Under the pieces are notes generated by a model. That model had not been told where the DNA came from. It saw nothing but the letters and a program-made list of their open reading frames with translations, and ran no database searches. The translations under genes and the position numbers were made by a program. From NCBI RefSeq assembly GCF_032854445.1, contig NC_088301.1, forward strand, positions 59,410,512 through 59,474,511: 64,000 nt of DNA, given 5' to 3'. Positions 24,701-36,225 of the stretch are shown here, one piece after another. This stretch comes from Liolophura sinensis. Taxonomy: Eukaryota > Mollusca > Polyplacophora > Chitonida > Chitonidae. Position 1 is the first letter of the stretch. Every line of letters begins with the position of its first letter.

Positions 24701-26490
24701 ACTACTTGGATTGAGATCAAAAGCCAAGACCACTACTGGCAAGATGCCATAGAACTGAAGATTAAGAAACTTAATAATTAAGACAGTCCATCATTTCCAA
24801 GATCAGACTACACTGACTGATATGATGATACTGTAAAGTTCAAATGAGAATTGCAAGGCAGCAAGAGATCTTTTGTCATCGCAAGACGACATATATCAGC
24901 TAATACAGTCAGATACATGTTTCAAATCTTTGGCCTTTTGGACACATTTGTTCCAACATTAGATCCACCTATATCATGAGTCTTCATAATATAATATAAC
25001 ATAATAATATGAGTATTCATATTAACACTACTCTGTTGCCAACATTGTTTCTGTGGCAAGTACATTTCCATGTCCCACTTACACATTCTGGTCTGCCTTT
25101 TCAATACTTTTTATTGCAAATGTTCTCTGATAGTGAGGCCATGCAATCAGACTTGTCTGTATAAACCTGTACACATGTAGGTTAGAATAACATTTTAAAC
25201 TCTTCTGATGTTGGCTCATTGTCATGGGTACCTGAGAAGCATGGAATATTTTGAGCTTAATAAATGTATATAAAAGTCAGTTATTATTGCTTATCATGTA
25301 AGTATATATAAGGTGTTACAGATTGGGAAAATGCATACACATGCAGCATTTGTAAGAAAAACTTGCTGATTTTTTCTCTCTTATTTGTCCTATTATTCAA
25401 TACTAATACTGTTGCTAATAAACTTATTATTTTATAAAAATTTATCTTTTTATACATACATGAAAATGGTAACCAGTATATGACATTATAAAATAGACTT
25501 TACCAAAGCAGAATATCCTATAATAACAAAATCAGCCCGAAACCGAACTACGGTTTCTGGCATATGGAAGTGCTTAAATAAAAATATAACAAGACATGAC
25601 ACAAACACATGAAAGTGGAGATGAAAGAGATACCCCAGCCAAAAATATACAAAGTATAAAAAAAATCTGAACTCACTTGGATTAATGTATGAATTAATTG
25701 CACATTTAACTTTGAAAAAGGTATGTATGCCCAAGCATAAACTTTGGTCTACCTTTCCACACCTGCACATAACGGATCACTGGATTCTCTTACACACAAA
25801 TAAAGAAAATATCCCACAATAAAAGACAACTTGTAACACGTCATAAAATCAGGAACTGATTACATGATCTAGTGGCAAAATGAGGAAATAATGACACTGC
25901 AATCATTAGTTGCCACTCCTGGAATGTGGACGAAGGACTGTGTTTCTGAGTTAATTCCCAAGGAGAGATCATAGAATAACAAGCTTCCTTCACGTTCACT
26001 CAATCACAATAAAATGAAAATGGTTGTTTCACCACCTGTCATATTTAACTGTAAAAACAATCCTGCCATCGTCCAAACTCTACCTTGTGATGAAGGAAAA
26101 AGAACAAAATACTACCCATGATCATCCACTGCAGGCTTACTGTAAGTTTCCCAATTTTGCACACTTTCAGATAATACTTAAAACCTTTCTTTTTCTCATA
26201 AATTTCAACTGTAACAGTTTGAGTTTTAAGAAAAAGAATTTGTTTGTTTATATGAGGCAAGCCAGGGAGTGATTCCATGAAGGAATGATCCAATATTATC
26301 CTTGCAGAAATGCATGCAGTCTTAGGGGCCCCTGTCAGAGGAATTCCAGATAGTCTGGTACCATAGTGAAAAAGTGATAAGGTCAGACACTTTGTCCACC
26401 TCTCATTTATAGACTCAGGCAATCCATGTGCAAAAAAATCAATTTACAATAAAGGTGTAACTAAAGAACCCTGTTAATTCCGTCATTTGC
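21726..26490. other. Non-coding DNA, probably MON2 intron or 5' region
   Basis: No exon could be assigned. Mostly AT-rich. A somewhat more complex stretch occurs at about 22690-23190 (GCACGCACGCCTGATTACCT, CACGAGAACGCAGGGAAG). Near 23440-23550 a minus frame lies between an acceptor-like AATTATCAG and a GTAGTAAG donor-like site, but its residues match nothing I know. At about 26280-26420 there is a moderately complex stretch with palindromes (GCATGC, GGGGCCCC, GGAATTCC). Confidence 0.35.
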
Positions 26491-26494
26491 ACCT

Positions 26495-26550
26495 GAGGAT
26501 CAACTATTTACACCATAAAGAGGATCAACTATTTACACCATAAAAAGGAT
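26495..26550. repeat. Short tandem duplication, about 25 bp, 2.3 copies
   Basis: AGGATCAACTATTTACACCA TAAAG occurs twice in direct succession, followed by a partial third AGGATCCAACT. A small local duplication without evident function. Confidence 0.8.
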
Positions 26551-28985
26551 CCAACTCATATTATCACCACTGATATTTGTTTTCATCACATACTGTGCCT
26601 AAAGTAAGACCACATTTCTACTCTAGCTATAGAACAGTGAGAACAAGCCTAAATGCATTGATCTGCCACTGTAAGTATATCCATTACGTACATGTATATC
26701 TGGCCTTTGAAGCTCACAGGAAGTCACAAACAACAATCTGTCTGCAGCAAAAGGGGTCTAATTAAGAGAAGCAGAAAAAATGAATTATCTAATTATTGTT
26801 GAACCTAATACTTAAGTTACTTAATGCAGTCAACTTTATTGGAGAAAGAAAATGGAGTTCCTGAAGTAAACTGTCAAAGAAGTCCCTGTCAAAGGCCGAG
26901 CTAGAACCTGCATCTCTAAGGAGGCTAATCATGCACATTACTACAGAACAAACCATCATTTTTGCAAGAAAGGAAACAAAGTAAAAAAAATAACATAAAG
27001 TTTCTGCTGTTTATATTCATAAGTTTTTCAGGGTTCTTGTATGTGAATGAAGGTGTGCTATAAACACAGCAGAGATTGAGATTACTTTAATTGGGTGCCG
27101 CCATGTTTGGCTAGTTTGACCCGAGCATAGCCTATAATGCTTCCTGTATTCACCTTGCTCTCACACATGCGAACAATTAGAGACTGAGGGCCAAATGATC
27201 TGTACACCAGAACTAAAGTTACATGGAAAAGCACCGCAATTTTTTGCCAAGAGGCAATATGTCCCTTCAACATTCAAATTCTCAACTGGACTGTCAGAGA
27301 TGTTAGAATGGAGACCTGCAGAGCTTTAATATTGTCAGATGTCAGTGTTGAATTTTCTTCCATACCTATTCACTCAAACAGTATTACTGTCAAAAGTGTC
27401 GCATGGCCGATGATTATGTACATTTAACATTAATTCTAAAAGCAGCATGTTGTCTACATGATGTTTATAAAGCTGTCAAGCACTGATAAAGTGACAGTTA
27501 ATACCCAAGCATGTAATGAAAAGGATCATGTGTCCAGCTATTGTAAATGTCTTGGATCATTATACAACCAACCAACCCACAATAACCATAACCACTCATG
27601 AAAGGACAATGATTCCCAAGTAGATCCATCACCCAGAGAGGAGAATATGGCCATCAGAATAAAGAGACACTTCAACATATGTAGTGAAATGACCCATTTG
27701 TTTTCTACATCAGCTCTCTATTTCTGCTCAGATTTTGTTCCAAGCTTGTAACTTCATATGTTCCAGATAGAAAGGAAATGTAGTTAATGTTTAATGACAA
27801 CATAAAAACTTGAACTACTAAGGATGAGGAAATCCCAGGCAAGAGATAGACTTTAATAAGATGTTTTACAACATATTCAAGAATATATCTGATCCACAGT
27901 CTGTGCCATATGGGTGGAGGAATTTGTTTCACGGCTTGAAGTAAGCCAGCTGCATTTGGCAAGAAACAAAGGAAATTTGGCGGCAGAGCACACTTTAATG
28001 TGTATACCATCAGGATGGAAAGCAAGTGACTGTCAACCCTTCTGCACATATCTCTGCCTCAAAACTGCAACACGAATGCAGCACAATCGCTGTAACATTG
28101 CATGTTTAATGGACATGTGTATTACACTGTCCTGTATCTTAATCCCACAGTCCACATATTAGGTGTTATATGTACATCTAATCTTATCCTTGAGGAAAAC
28201 ATGTCAAGTCAATATCACTGAATACATTTAGCAAGGTATTTATGCATGACAAGAGATGCTTTTCCAACAGAAAACACTTTCTACAGAGTGGTTATATTTC
28301 ATTTCATACAGTACATATATCAGTGAATGTATCCTGAGCTGATATCAACTCCTCCGCAGATAATGCAAGGCCTCATCAATCCCTCCATTCCAGACAATAA
28401 GACTGACTTACTGTATGAGACGGCTACAACGATACTCACCAGGCGATATTGCAAAATGTCGTCTTCATGGGGGAATTCATTTATTACTTAACAAAATATT
28501 ACTTTGTCTGCATCAATGAGCTTAAGTTTCTAATAAACAGAAATAAGAAATCGTCTGCAATAGTAATGGAATCGTCAGGATCGAATTCATCCCTGTGCAT
28601 TAGCTAAAATAAGAGAATATATTCTTTATAACAAAAATGTGGTTCACAGCCAATCTGAACAAATAAGATGTTCCAAGTCATTTGAATGTGTGGCCAAAAT
28701 GCATAGTCACTTAAAATAAAAATTATACTTTTTTCACCGTGAACTGACAAAATCAATCATACCTTGGACTTAAAAACAGTTACAATGTAAAAGGAAAGGA
28801 AACAGACTCATCCTTTAATGAGACGTAGCGCTTGTAAGTAATTTTTTTTCTATCACAAAGACTCCAGCAGGAAAATATGCTTGATTTGTGTTGGAGAATC
28901 TGAGCCTTATATATAGACTGACTTGGCACAGCATGGAAAGAAGGCATTAGAAAATCAACTTGTAGCTTCCAGACTGTAAATAATT
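26551..28985. other. AT-rich non-coding DNA
   Basis: No feature with support. A minus-strand stretch at about 27790-27960 has an acceptor-like TTTCTTGCCAAATGCAG followed by an open frame, but no homology is recognised and no strong donor is visible. Confidence 0.35.
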
Positions 28986-28989
28986 CATT

Positions 28990-29340
28990 ATTTTGAACTT
29001 CTTTGTATCCACTGAGTGTTTGGGGTGACTTATCGCCAAGTGGTAAAAATAGGTGATTGGCGGAATGCCATTGGGGTAGATCAAGCCGTTCAGCGAAACG
29101 AGACCGCCTTGGCGTCTGTGATTGTGTCAAAGGCAGTGACTGGTTTCCCCTTATGTTCCTTCCAGAGCGTGCCCACTTCCTGGAGATGTAAGTGTTCTAT
29201 GCTGTGTTCCAACCGGCAAATTTAATTGTAACTTTAAAGCACGCGAAAGTTTCTCCAGCCCAATCGGACTACATCCCTTGGACAATGAGGGTGCTCAAAC
29301 ACTACTGAGTGTTGTGTGATGCACAGTCATACAGGGGTAG
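28990..29340. other. GC-richer complex block, candidate conserved non-coding element
   Basis: Clearly less AT-rich than its surroundings, e.g. TTATCGCCAAGTGGTAAAAA, GATTGGCGGAATGCCATTGG, GAAACGAGACCGCCTTGGCG. Both strands have open frames crossing it, but neither resembles a known protein. It contains two GCCAAG/CTTGGC-type motifs and the CCAAT-type pair GATTGGCGG and CCATTGG. It could be a regulatory element or an unrecognised exon. Confidence 0.27.
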
Positions 29341-29561
29341 GAGTACTGGTCAGATAACATATAGCCTAAATTCTTCTCATAGCCTCATATCTGACGAAAG
29401 GTGTTTAGGTCCACTATAATCTCACTTCTGTTGATTGGTGTAATTACTGATAACATATGACATTTTTAACATGGTATTATGATGTATCCCTATCTTAAAT
29501 TGTATATACTATTTGCTATATGTTTTATCATCACATTCTTCAAATTGGCTGCCTATAATGT

Positions 29562-29690
29562 ATTTCACTGGTGTTTTATGATATAGATAAGAATATTTTG
29601 CTTAAACGACGACCAACAGCATATTGACCAACAATTCGCAGGTTGCCGACAGAACTTCCCCCTTGAAGAGCAAACTATATGTGACAATCA
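29562..29690 (-). mobile_element. SINE fragment, diverged, reversed
   Basis: Read on the minus strand this gives GTCGGCAACCTGCGAATTG, GGTCGTCGTTTAAGCAAAAT ATTCTT and ATCATAAAACACCAGTGAAA. These correspond in order to the internal and 3' modules of the SINE at 21450-21716. The head is not recognisable and divergence is high, indicating an old copy. Confidence 0.7.
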
Positions 29691-30002
29691 TCCTATTTAA
29701 AAAAAAAAAAAGATCTCAACACAACATAAGCATGTAAACCAGACCAAGTAAACCCTTGACATAACATGTTCTTTATTGACACAATATCACAGATGGATAA
29801 AACTTTTTATCTCTTAGAATTCATTGCTCTGTATTTTTCAGTGTTATCCCCAACTGGATCACAATTTTTAATGGTCATTATTCAATTAACCTGCTGTTTC
29901 CCCATCTTGCCCAGATACTTCTATGAACACAAATTATGTTAAACATCTTCTGTTACAAAATAGATACATAAACAAAGAGTACATTTCATGAACAGTAAAG
30001 CG

Positions 30003-30330
30003 TTATCCTTCATCCCTCCCACTCTTTCCCTCCCTTATCTCTCACTTCCCTTCTTCCCATAGCCCTCATCATCCCCCCCCCACTCCCTTGTCTCCTCCTT
30101 TATCCCTCACCTCCTCCTCTCCCTTATCCCTCACCTCTTCCTTTATCCCTCTCCTCTTCCTTTATCCCCCCCTCCCTTCTCCTCCTTTATCCCTCACCTC
30201 CTCCTCTCCCTTATCCCTCACCTCCTCCTCTCCCTTGTCCTTCACCTCCCCCTCCTCCTCCTTAGCCTTCACCTCCCCCTCCTCCTGCTCCCTTATCCTT
30301 CACCTCCTCTCCCTCTCTATTAGCTACACT
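30003..30330. repeat. Polypyrimidine (CCT/CTT) tract with tandem CCTCCTCCTCTCCCTTATCC motif
   Basis: Over 300 bases almost purely C and T on the plus strand. The phrase CTCCTCCTCTCCCTTATCCC TCAC is repeated with variation. A plus frame of Ser/Leu/Pro/Thr repeats (30088-30414) is a by-product of composition. The complementary strand is a purine tract. Confidence 0.93.
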
Positions 30331-31375
30331 ACCCTGTCCATTTCCTGTCATAGCCTCAATCTACAAGAAATGTGTGAAGAGAAGATGAATTGCTGCCAAT
30401 GGTTAAGATACTGAATAAGGTCAACACTGAAAACCCGCAACACCTTTTCAGGTATCCAGTGGGATTCCCCAGATGACAAATGAGAGATTGGCAGCAAACA
30501 GGATAGAGACAGATACCTCCCCACAGTGTACCTACATCACTATGTCTTGTCACCTTGAAACCTGCTGATAAAGGCCCCCATCCATTCATTCATCAACTAC
30601 ACACATTCACTTGTACAGCTAGAGATCAAACGCATTGAAAACATTGGCCACAAGGGTTGTAATTAAGCAACTAAGCCATCCAAGACAAACTGTTTATGTA
30701 TGTTAACACTGTCATTGCTCATATGTCCATGCAGAACATGCTTGCAACTCATGGATCAATGTCTTGTGGCCAGTCTCTTGGCACATGTGATAGATTAGCA
30801 ACACCAACATATCTGTTTTTATAAGATGGCCTCTCTTAATATTAATAAGTCTTGGAAAATTGTCCAAGCAGGATAGTGTAACTGTAAATTTATAACATAA
30901 ACCCATCCATGTACATATGGTTGTGAAAACATCCCAACCGTAGTTAGCATGGAGACTTGTAAGTGAGGTACATGTATGAAAAGTATTGTCATCCAGTGTA
31001 AGTTTGTGAGGTATCGGAAGCTGCTGTAAAAACATGTGATGGCTCTCAGGATTATTAAACTATCCCTACAATTGATTTGTACAAGGCTATACAAATAATA
31101 AATTTAGTGAAGGCCATTTGGGAAACGTAGCTACATGTACCATAGCGTTGAAAAGGCAGCCTTTTAAATCAATATGGCTCTTATAACAAAGTGTTGATGT
31201 ATCTTTACCCATCTAGTTATTTCTTTTTAGCAACCAATACTAAAAAAAGGAACTCTTTTCAATATTAAGTTCAAAGATTTAAGAGGAAGAAAAACAGGGC
31301 ATGAACAAGAAAATGGTTAGATGAAAGTGCGGAAAGAGCGGGAAGAGAAGGCATCAAGGGTTGTACAGTTTAGGA
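30331..31375. other. Non-coding DNA
   Basis: No supported feature. The minus open frames at 30712-31094 overlap in different frames and resemble nothing known. Confidence 0.35.
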
Positions 31376-31379
31376 AGGT

Positions 31380-32270
31380 AAGATTAGCAAGCAAGGTATT
31401 ACTGGTTTCTGTTGAGCTTGTAAGCAAGTCCGTTCCACGGTGTGGAAACCCATCAGATTCATGTGATAATTACCCTAACCATTGTTGGTCTTAGTCTGTC
31501 TCCCTCATACAGGCAGACTAATCTAGGAAGTCCCAAGATCCCGCTTGATCTATGCCAAATGATACCCTCAAATGCTAACAATCCTCTTTAGAGATTTTTG
31601 GGGTAAAAAGGGGAGCAAAAGATAAGAGGACTGGGTTTTGGGCAAGGCTTATGCATCAGGCCCTTCATCTTCCTTTTAGTTTAAAATCGAACCATTTAAA
31701 AGCGTGTGTGTATGAAAAGGTCGAATCAGTTTACTCCTCTATGACATGACACTGAGTGGTTCCCACCAATACATCTTTCTACATGAAAAGGACAATAGTG
31801 CTGAACAATTTGGGGCACTGGTATGGTCTTTGTTAGTCATACGATGGCTAATGTTTCAAGTGTGATGGACCAAATGGTCCAGAGAACAATGGCAGCCATT
31901 TAGCTAAGAAGGGTGTTGAAGTCTTTCGTCAATAAATGATTGGGCATCCAGTGTAGGTGACATTTGATTTATTAGCACTCGACACAGGAATAATTTATTG
32001 TTGCCACCATATACCAAATTCGCTCCAATAATCTTGGACAATTCCTATTTACTAAAACTGCTTAGCCCTTGGGGAAAAGACCGTAGCCCTTGACCACCTC
32101 AATGTATATATGTATGCATCCTGAAACTGATAGGAATCCTCTTGATACCCAAAAGGCCTTGTGAGTCGTGGCCTTTGTCAGAAAGTCAAACACATTAGCA
32201 TTATGACCAATTTGACAGCTCATTGGAGGAAATAAAACCCCAAAGCTGTCAGTTACCATATATTTATCAT
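31380..32270. other. Extended complex block, candidate conserved non-coding cluster
   Basis: About 0.9 kb without simple repeats and less AT-rich than its surroundings, with many homeodomain-type cores: GTGATAATTACCCTAACC, AATAAATGATTGGGCATCC, TTTGATTTATTAGCACTC, GGAATAATTTATTGTTG. No long open frame. Its position far upstream of the MON2 exons on the MON2 strand fits an intronic or distal regulatory cluster. Conservation is not demonstrated. Confidence 0.3.
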
Positions 32271-34850
32271 TACATTATCTGGTAAAACAGACAAGGCGAC
32301 TCAATTCTGTTTAAAACATGCTTGATTTCTCAAGACAAGATATGGTCCTCATCTTATTGAAAAGTGATTTGCTTCCATGTAATTTTGCCAATGATTCTCT
32401 AGATGTTCTATGATGAACAAGGTGCTACAAAAGAGGAGAAAATATAGAATATAATAATGTCCCTTAAAAGATCCTTTTGGCCTTCATCCTACAGATGTGA
32501 TTTTTGATCACTTTTCTAGCTTTCAAAACTGAAAATGAGTTGGCCAGCTCTAGAAGGATTTATCTACCATAACTTATCTTTGGTGGTGAGTGGCTTCACC
32601 TAATTCCAGTCAGATAGAGTATTTGAAAAGCCCTATGGTAAGAACAGCATCTATGTTGATTTTCTGTACATGTGCAACAAGTAAGGTCACAACAAAACCT
32701 TCAAAATGTGCAATTAACACTTTTTCAGTATGAGCTTTCTTGCTAAAAACCATGTCAATAAGGTACCACTCTCGCTGGTGAAATTGGCTGTTCTTTTTTC
32801 TGTAGGTGAGAAATTTAAAACAACTTACAATGCTCTAACAGTCCAAGAAATCAGACCTACCAGTCATTTCTGGAGTACTCACATTTCCATCCTCTGGTCT
32901 CACAACAAAAATGTAAGCCAAAAATTACAACAGCAGTCATTTTAATTATCGCCATTCAATCGTATAATATGTTCAATTAACTTTTGATGTCACATGCAGC
33001 AAAGCTTGTCTTAAATCTCACTAGAGCCTTTTGTAGAGATAAGAATTGTACACAGGGTTTTCATTGTCCAGTCGTTCAATGACACAAATGCACACTAGTA
33101 CCCTTAACTGAGAGAACGAATGAGGAAGTCGCATACGTTTTTCAACATTAAAAACCATTCCTCTGCTTTTAATATGTCAGGTGGACGAGAGCTTGCCTCA
33201 GTGGACCTGGGTCTGTGGTTCGCCAGAATGGTGTCCCATTTGCAACTGCTACTGGTTTCAGCAAAAACAGGATGTACTCTCGGGAGTTTACCTTTGATCA
33301 CAGCTCTCAGCTCACACAAAGACCACACAGAAACTTCTCAATGTCATTACAAAATTAAAACAAATAAGGTATTGACAAAAAAAAGTACCTGTATGTTGGC
33401 ATTCTTCTTCAGCCTACTATTTGTTGTGCAAATCAATATTATAACCTTCAGCTATACAGCATCACCATATATTCAGATTCAGAGCTGCAATGATAACATG
33501 GTTAACTAATTATAGCAGTTACAAACCTAGCTACTACACATTTTTGGCTGTATGCAGAGACAATATGTAGAGCACAATGATCAACAGCAAAGTGGAATTG
33601 CTAAGAAATACGAGTTGAAAAGCAGTATTATGGTAAGGGTTAACATGCACACATCTCCAACTACAGGAGATAAACCACCTTTCCTTGCTGAGAATTAGAT
33701 CAATCTCCCTAAAGAAAGTTGTAGATGAGTCACCCAGTACTTAATTCAAACATGAGAGTGCTTATGAACAAGATCCAGGCCGAAATATTCCACTCTGATA
33801 TAGAATTTGTCTAAAAGAAGAGATATAATCCCAATTCCCACAACAGAACGGAACATGTGAGCAATGGCTGGCCAATGGCTGGCCAATGATGATTATTGGA
33901 TATCACTGTACAGCTGAAGCCTTTGGAATGGAATCTGGGTGTAATATATACTTATAGTCTACAATCACCAAGATGGTGAAATGATACAAGATCCCAACTT
34001 GAATTAACTCACAGGATGTTGATGGAAAAAAAACACATAAATCCTTAAATAATCAAAACTGCATGTACATGTATGAAAGTCTCACAAAACAGTCAAAACA
34101 GTCATAGTCTCATTTCAAGCACCAAAAGAGGGCAAAGATTATCTGCTTTCTTAGTAAACTGAACTTGATGTTAAAATAAATTTGTACATCATTCATTTAA
34201 TTTTACTGTAAGGTACACAGAGACAATATGTTCAATCAATGACATTAGGTCTCTTTAAGTTCTATTCAGACAATGTCCACCAACTACAACGAAATCTTAC
34301 AATTTAAGGGAGTAATGAAGTGATCATATAAGTATCATGCCATCAGATAAACTCTGTATGTGTCAATTTCACATAATCATAAACTATAACGAACTCAAAC
34401 TACCGAAAAAAGGAATTAATATGATGATTATCAGTATGAGCACAAATGTACTACATACTAATTGCATTACTGAAACGGGACCCTTCGATCACGGTACTTT
34501 GCAAGATCAGCTCAACTCATGTTTCTTAACGTATTTGACCGTCTTGACATAGATGGATGAGTAGCACACAAGGCAGCCACAAGAGAAACCCATGATGCGA
34601 CCATTACAAGGAGACACCATGACAGTGTCATGCAAGCCATTTTTCTGCATTGGCAGGTCCGCTTCTCTTTACTTCTTTTTTTTCAAGACTTTGGTTTCTT
34701 TTAAGACCATGCAGGTTGCATGTCCATTGCCATTATGTGGATTCTTCTCTAATGCCAGTTAACCATTAGCTCACAACTATGTTTTCTTTACGATCCAAAG
34801 TGACACACTGGGGCCTGTCATTGTCCTCCCCTGTCACCATTGCTCAAATA
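32271..34850. other. Non-coding DNA
   Basis: No supported gene. At about 33160-33320 both strands have open frames over complex sequence (ATGTCAGGTGGACGAGAGCT), without recognised homology. A small duplication (CAATGGCTGGC twice) lies near 33862-33890. Confidence 0.35.
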
Positions 34851-35350
34851 AACTGCCCATTTGTTGCCACAAAACGACACTTTTAAACTTTCCAGGTAGA
34901 CTGGCTGAATTGGCTAGTGTGAATTAACTGGAGACTCAAAAGTGGGACACAATATATTGCTGCGGTTGCATAAAATAAAAAATGTATTTAGATAAAAGGG
35001 AAGAGCAATTGTTACACACCCATGTGGTCTTATAATTAATGGAAAACATAGGTACCCTGTATGATTTGTGGAGTGGCTCTGTGAGGCAAGGCTGATGAAA
35101 AGGGGCATACAGACTTGTTCAATTATCCCTATCACCTTAATGTGGTTGCCCAGGGCCAAAGAAGAAGCCCCTGTCAGGAGCCAGAATCACCTTATGTCAT
35201 GGGTAATCAAACTGAGTGTGGGCCACATTGGAGGTAGTTGAAGATTTGTAAGGTTTAACAATCTCTCAGTGTGCCTAATTAGAGACTGATAAAGACAGGA
35301 ATATTAGCAGCTCTGGGCATCACACATCACATTACTGCTTATCCATCACC
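34850..35350. other. Complex block, candidate conserved non-coding element
   Basis: Contains closely spaced homeodomain-type and other binding-site-like words: GTGAATTAACTGGAGACTC, TTATAATTAATGGAAAAC, GGTAATCAAACTGAGTG, GCCTAATTAGAGACTGATAA. It is more GC-balanced than its flanks and has no simple repeats. Open frames are short. Inference only. Confidence 0.3.
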
Positions 35351-36084
35351 ATGTTGAAAGCTATCAACTCTTCTCTCAACCAGATTTATTACAAATTTTC
35401 ACCTAAGCTTAGTTCTGAATACAGCTTAAGGCAGATGGAACTAAAATCTGGATCTCCAAAACACAGATCCCATGCCCCTCCCAGCCCAGCCCAAAATTCA
35501 CGAAGAGAGCCTTAAAACATATTAGGTTTGTGTTATCTGAAGTGTCACTTCATTTAATTCCAACTACATTGTTGTTTATTTTGTTGCCTTTTCATAATTT
35601 TGTAGTGCATGAGGTGCAAATAAAGATTGGCATATTGTGGTGCAAGTAATGTCCCGTCGTCTTTCCTTGTCACCAACCACCACACACATTACACTGCTCA
35701 AGTTGTTTCACTGGGATCTGAACTTATAACACAGCAAAGTTAAGCAGCCAAAATGGTACTATAGCATCACTGTACTTACCATGTCCAAAAGGTCCATATC
35801 ACTCATTTTAGAACTCCAAGCTTTATTCCCTTCTACACAGATTAGAAAATGCCCCAAAACTCATGTATAATTTTCTCAGTATTATCTCAGCTTGAAATGA
35901 TCTCTAAGTTGGCACACACTTGAAGTGAAAGGAGAAATAAAAATGAAGGAAGCATGGGAAAGTACTAATTATAATGATCTGATTGTCATTAAAATCAAGC
36001 ATGCACAAGTTTACATGATAAATTAATAACTCAAATGTCCATTAACTTAACAAACACACACACAGCTTTAGATAGGCAGCATGA

Positions 36085-36225
36085 ATGGTAATTTTCATCA
36101 AAATTGGCAAAGAAAGTTTGGATGAGTTGCACGGACAAAATCAAGTATACAGGCAGACATATGGACAGAGAGAGTGATTCCAGTATACCCAGCTTCCCTA
36201 ACTTCATTGTTGGGGGTATAACAAA
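36085..36225. repeat. Interspersed repeat with TATACCC/GGGGGTATA hairpin
   Basis: Contains TTTCATCAAAATTGGCAAAG, GTTGCACGGACAAAATC, GGACAGAGAGAGTGATTCCA and GTATACCC...AACTTCATTG..GGGGGTATAAC. The terminal TATACCC/GGGGGTATA pair forms a short hairpin. From memory, this architecture (ACGGACAGAC..., then a C-run/G-run hairpin around AACTTCGTT) is a widespread non-autonomous repeat in mollusc genomes. No protein-coding capacity. Confidence 0.5.

Noticed and set aside
27790-27960. Possible minus-strand exon after TTTCTTGCCAAATGCAG
   Set aside because: The residues look protein-like but match nothing known, and only a weak GTAAAA donor is available.
28680-28710. miR-153-like TGCATAGTCAC
   Set aside because: The match stops after the seed region and no stem-loop is evident.
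30088-30414. Ser/Leu/Pro-rich protein
   Set aside because: By-product of the polypyrimidine tract; no complex sequence on either side in frame.
33104-33509. Overlapping plus and minus ORFs of 129 and 74 codons
   Set aside because: No homology recognised, and the plus frame becomes low-complexity and hydrophobic toward its end.
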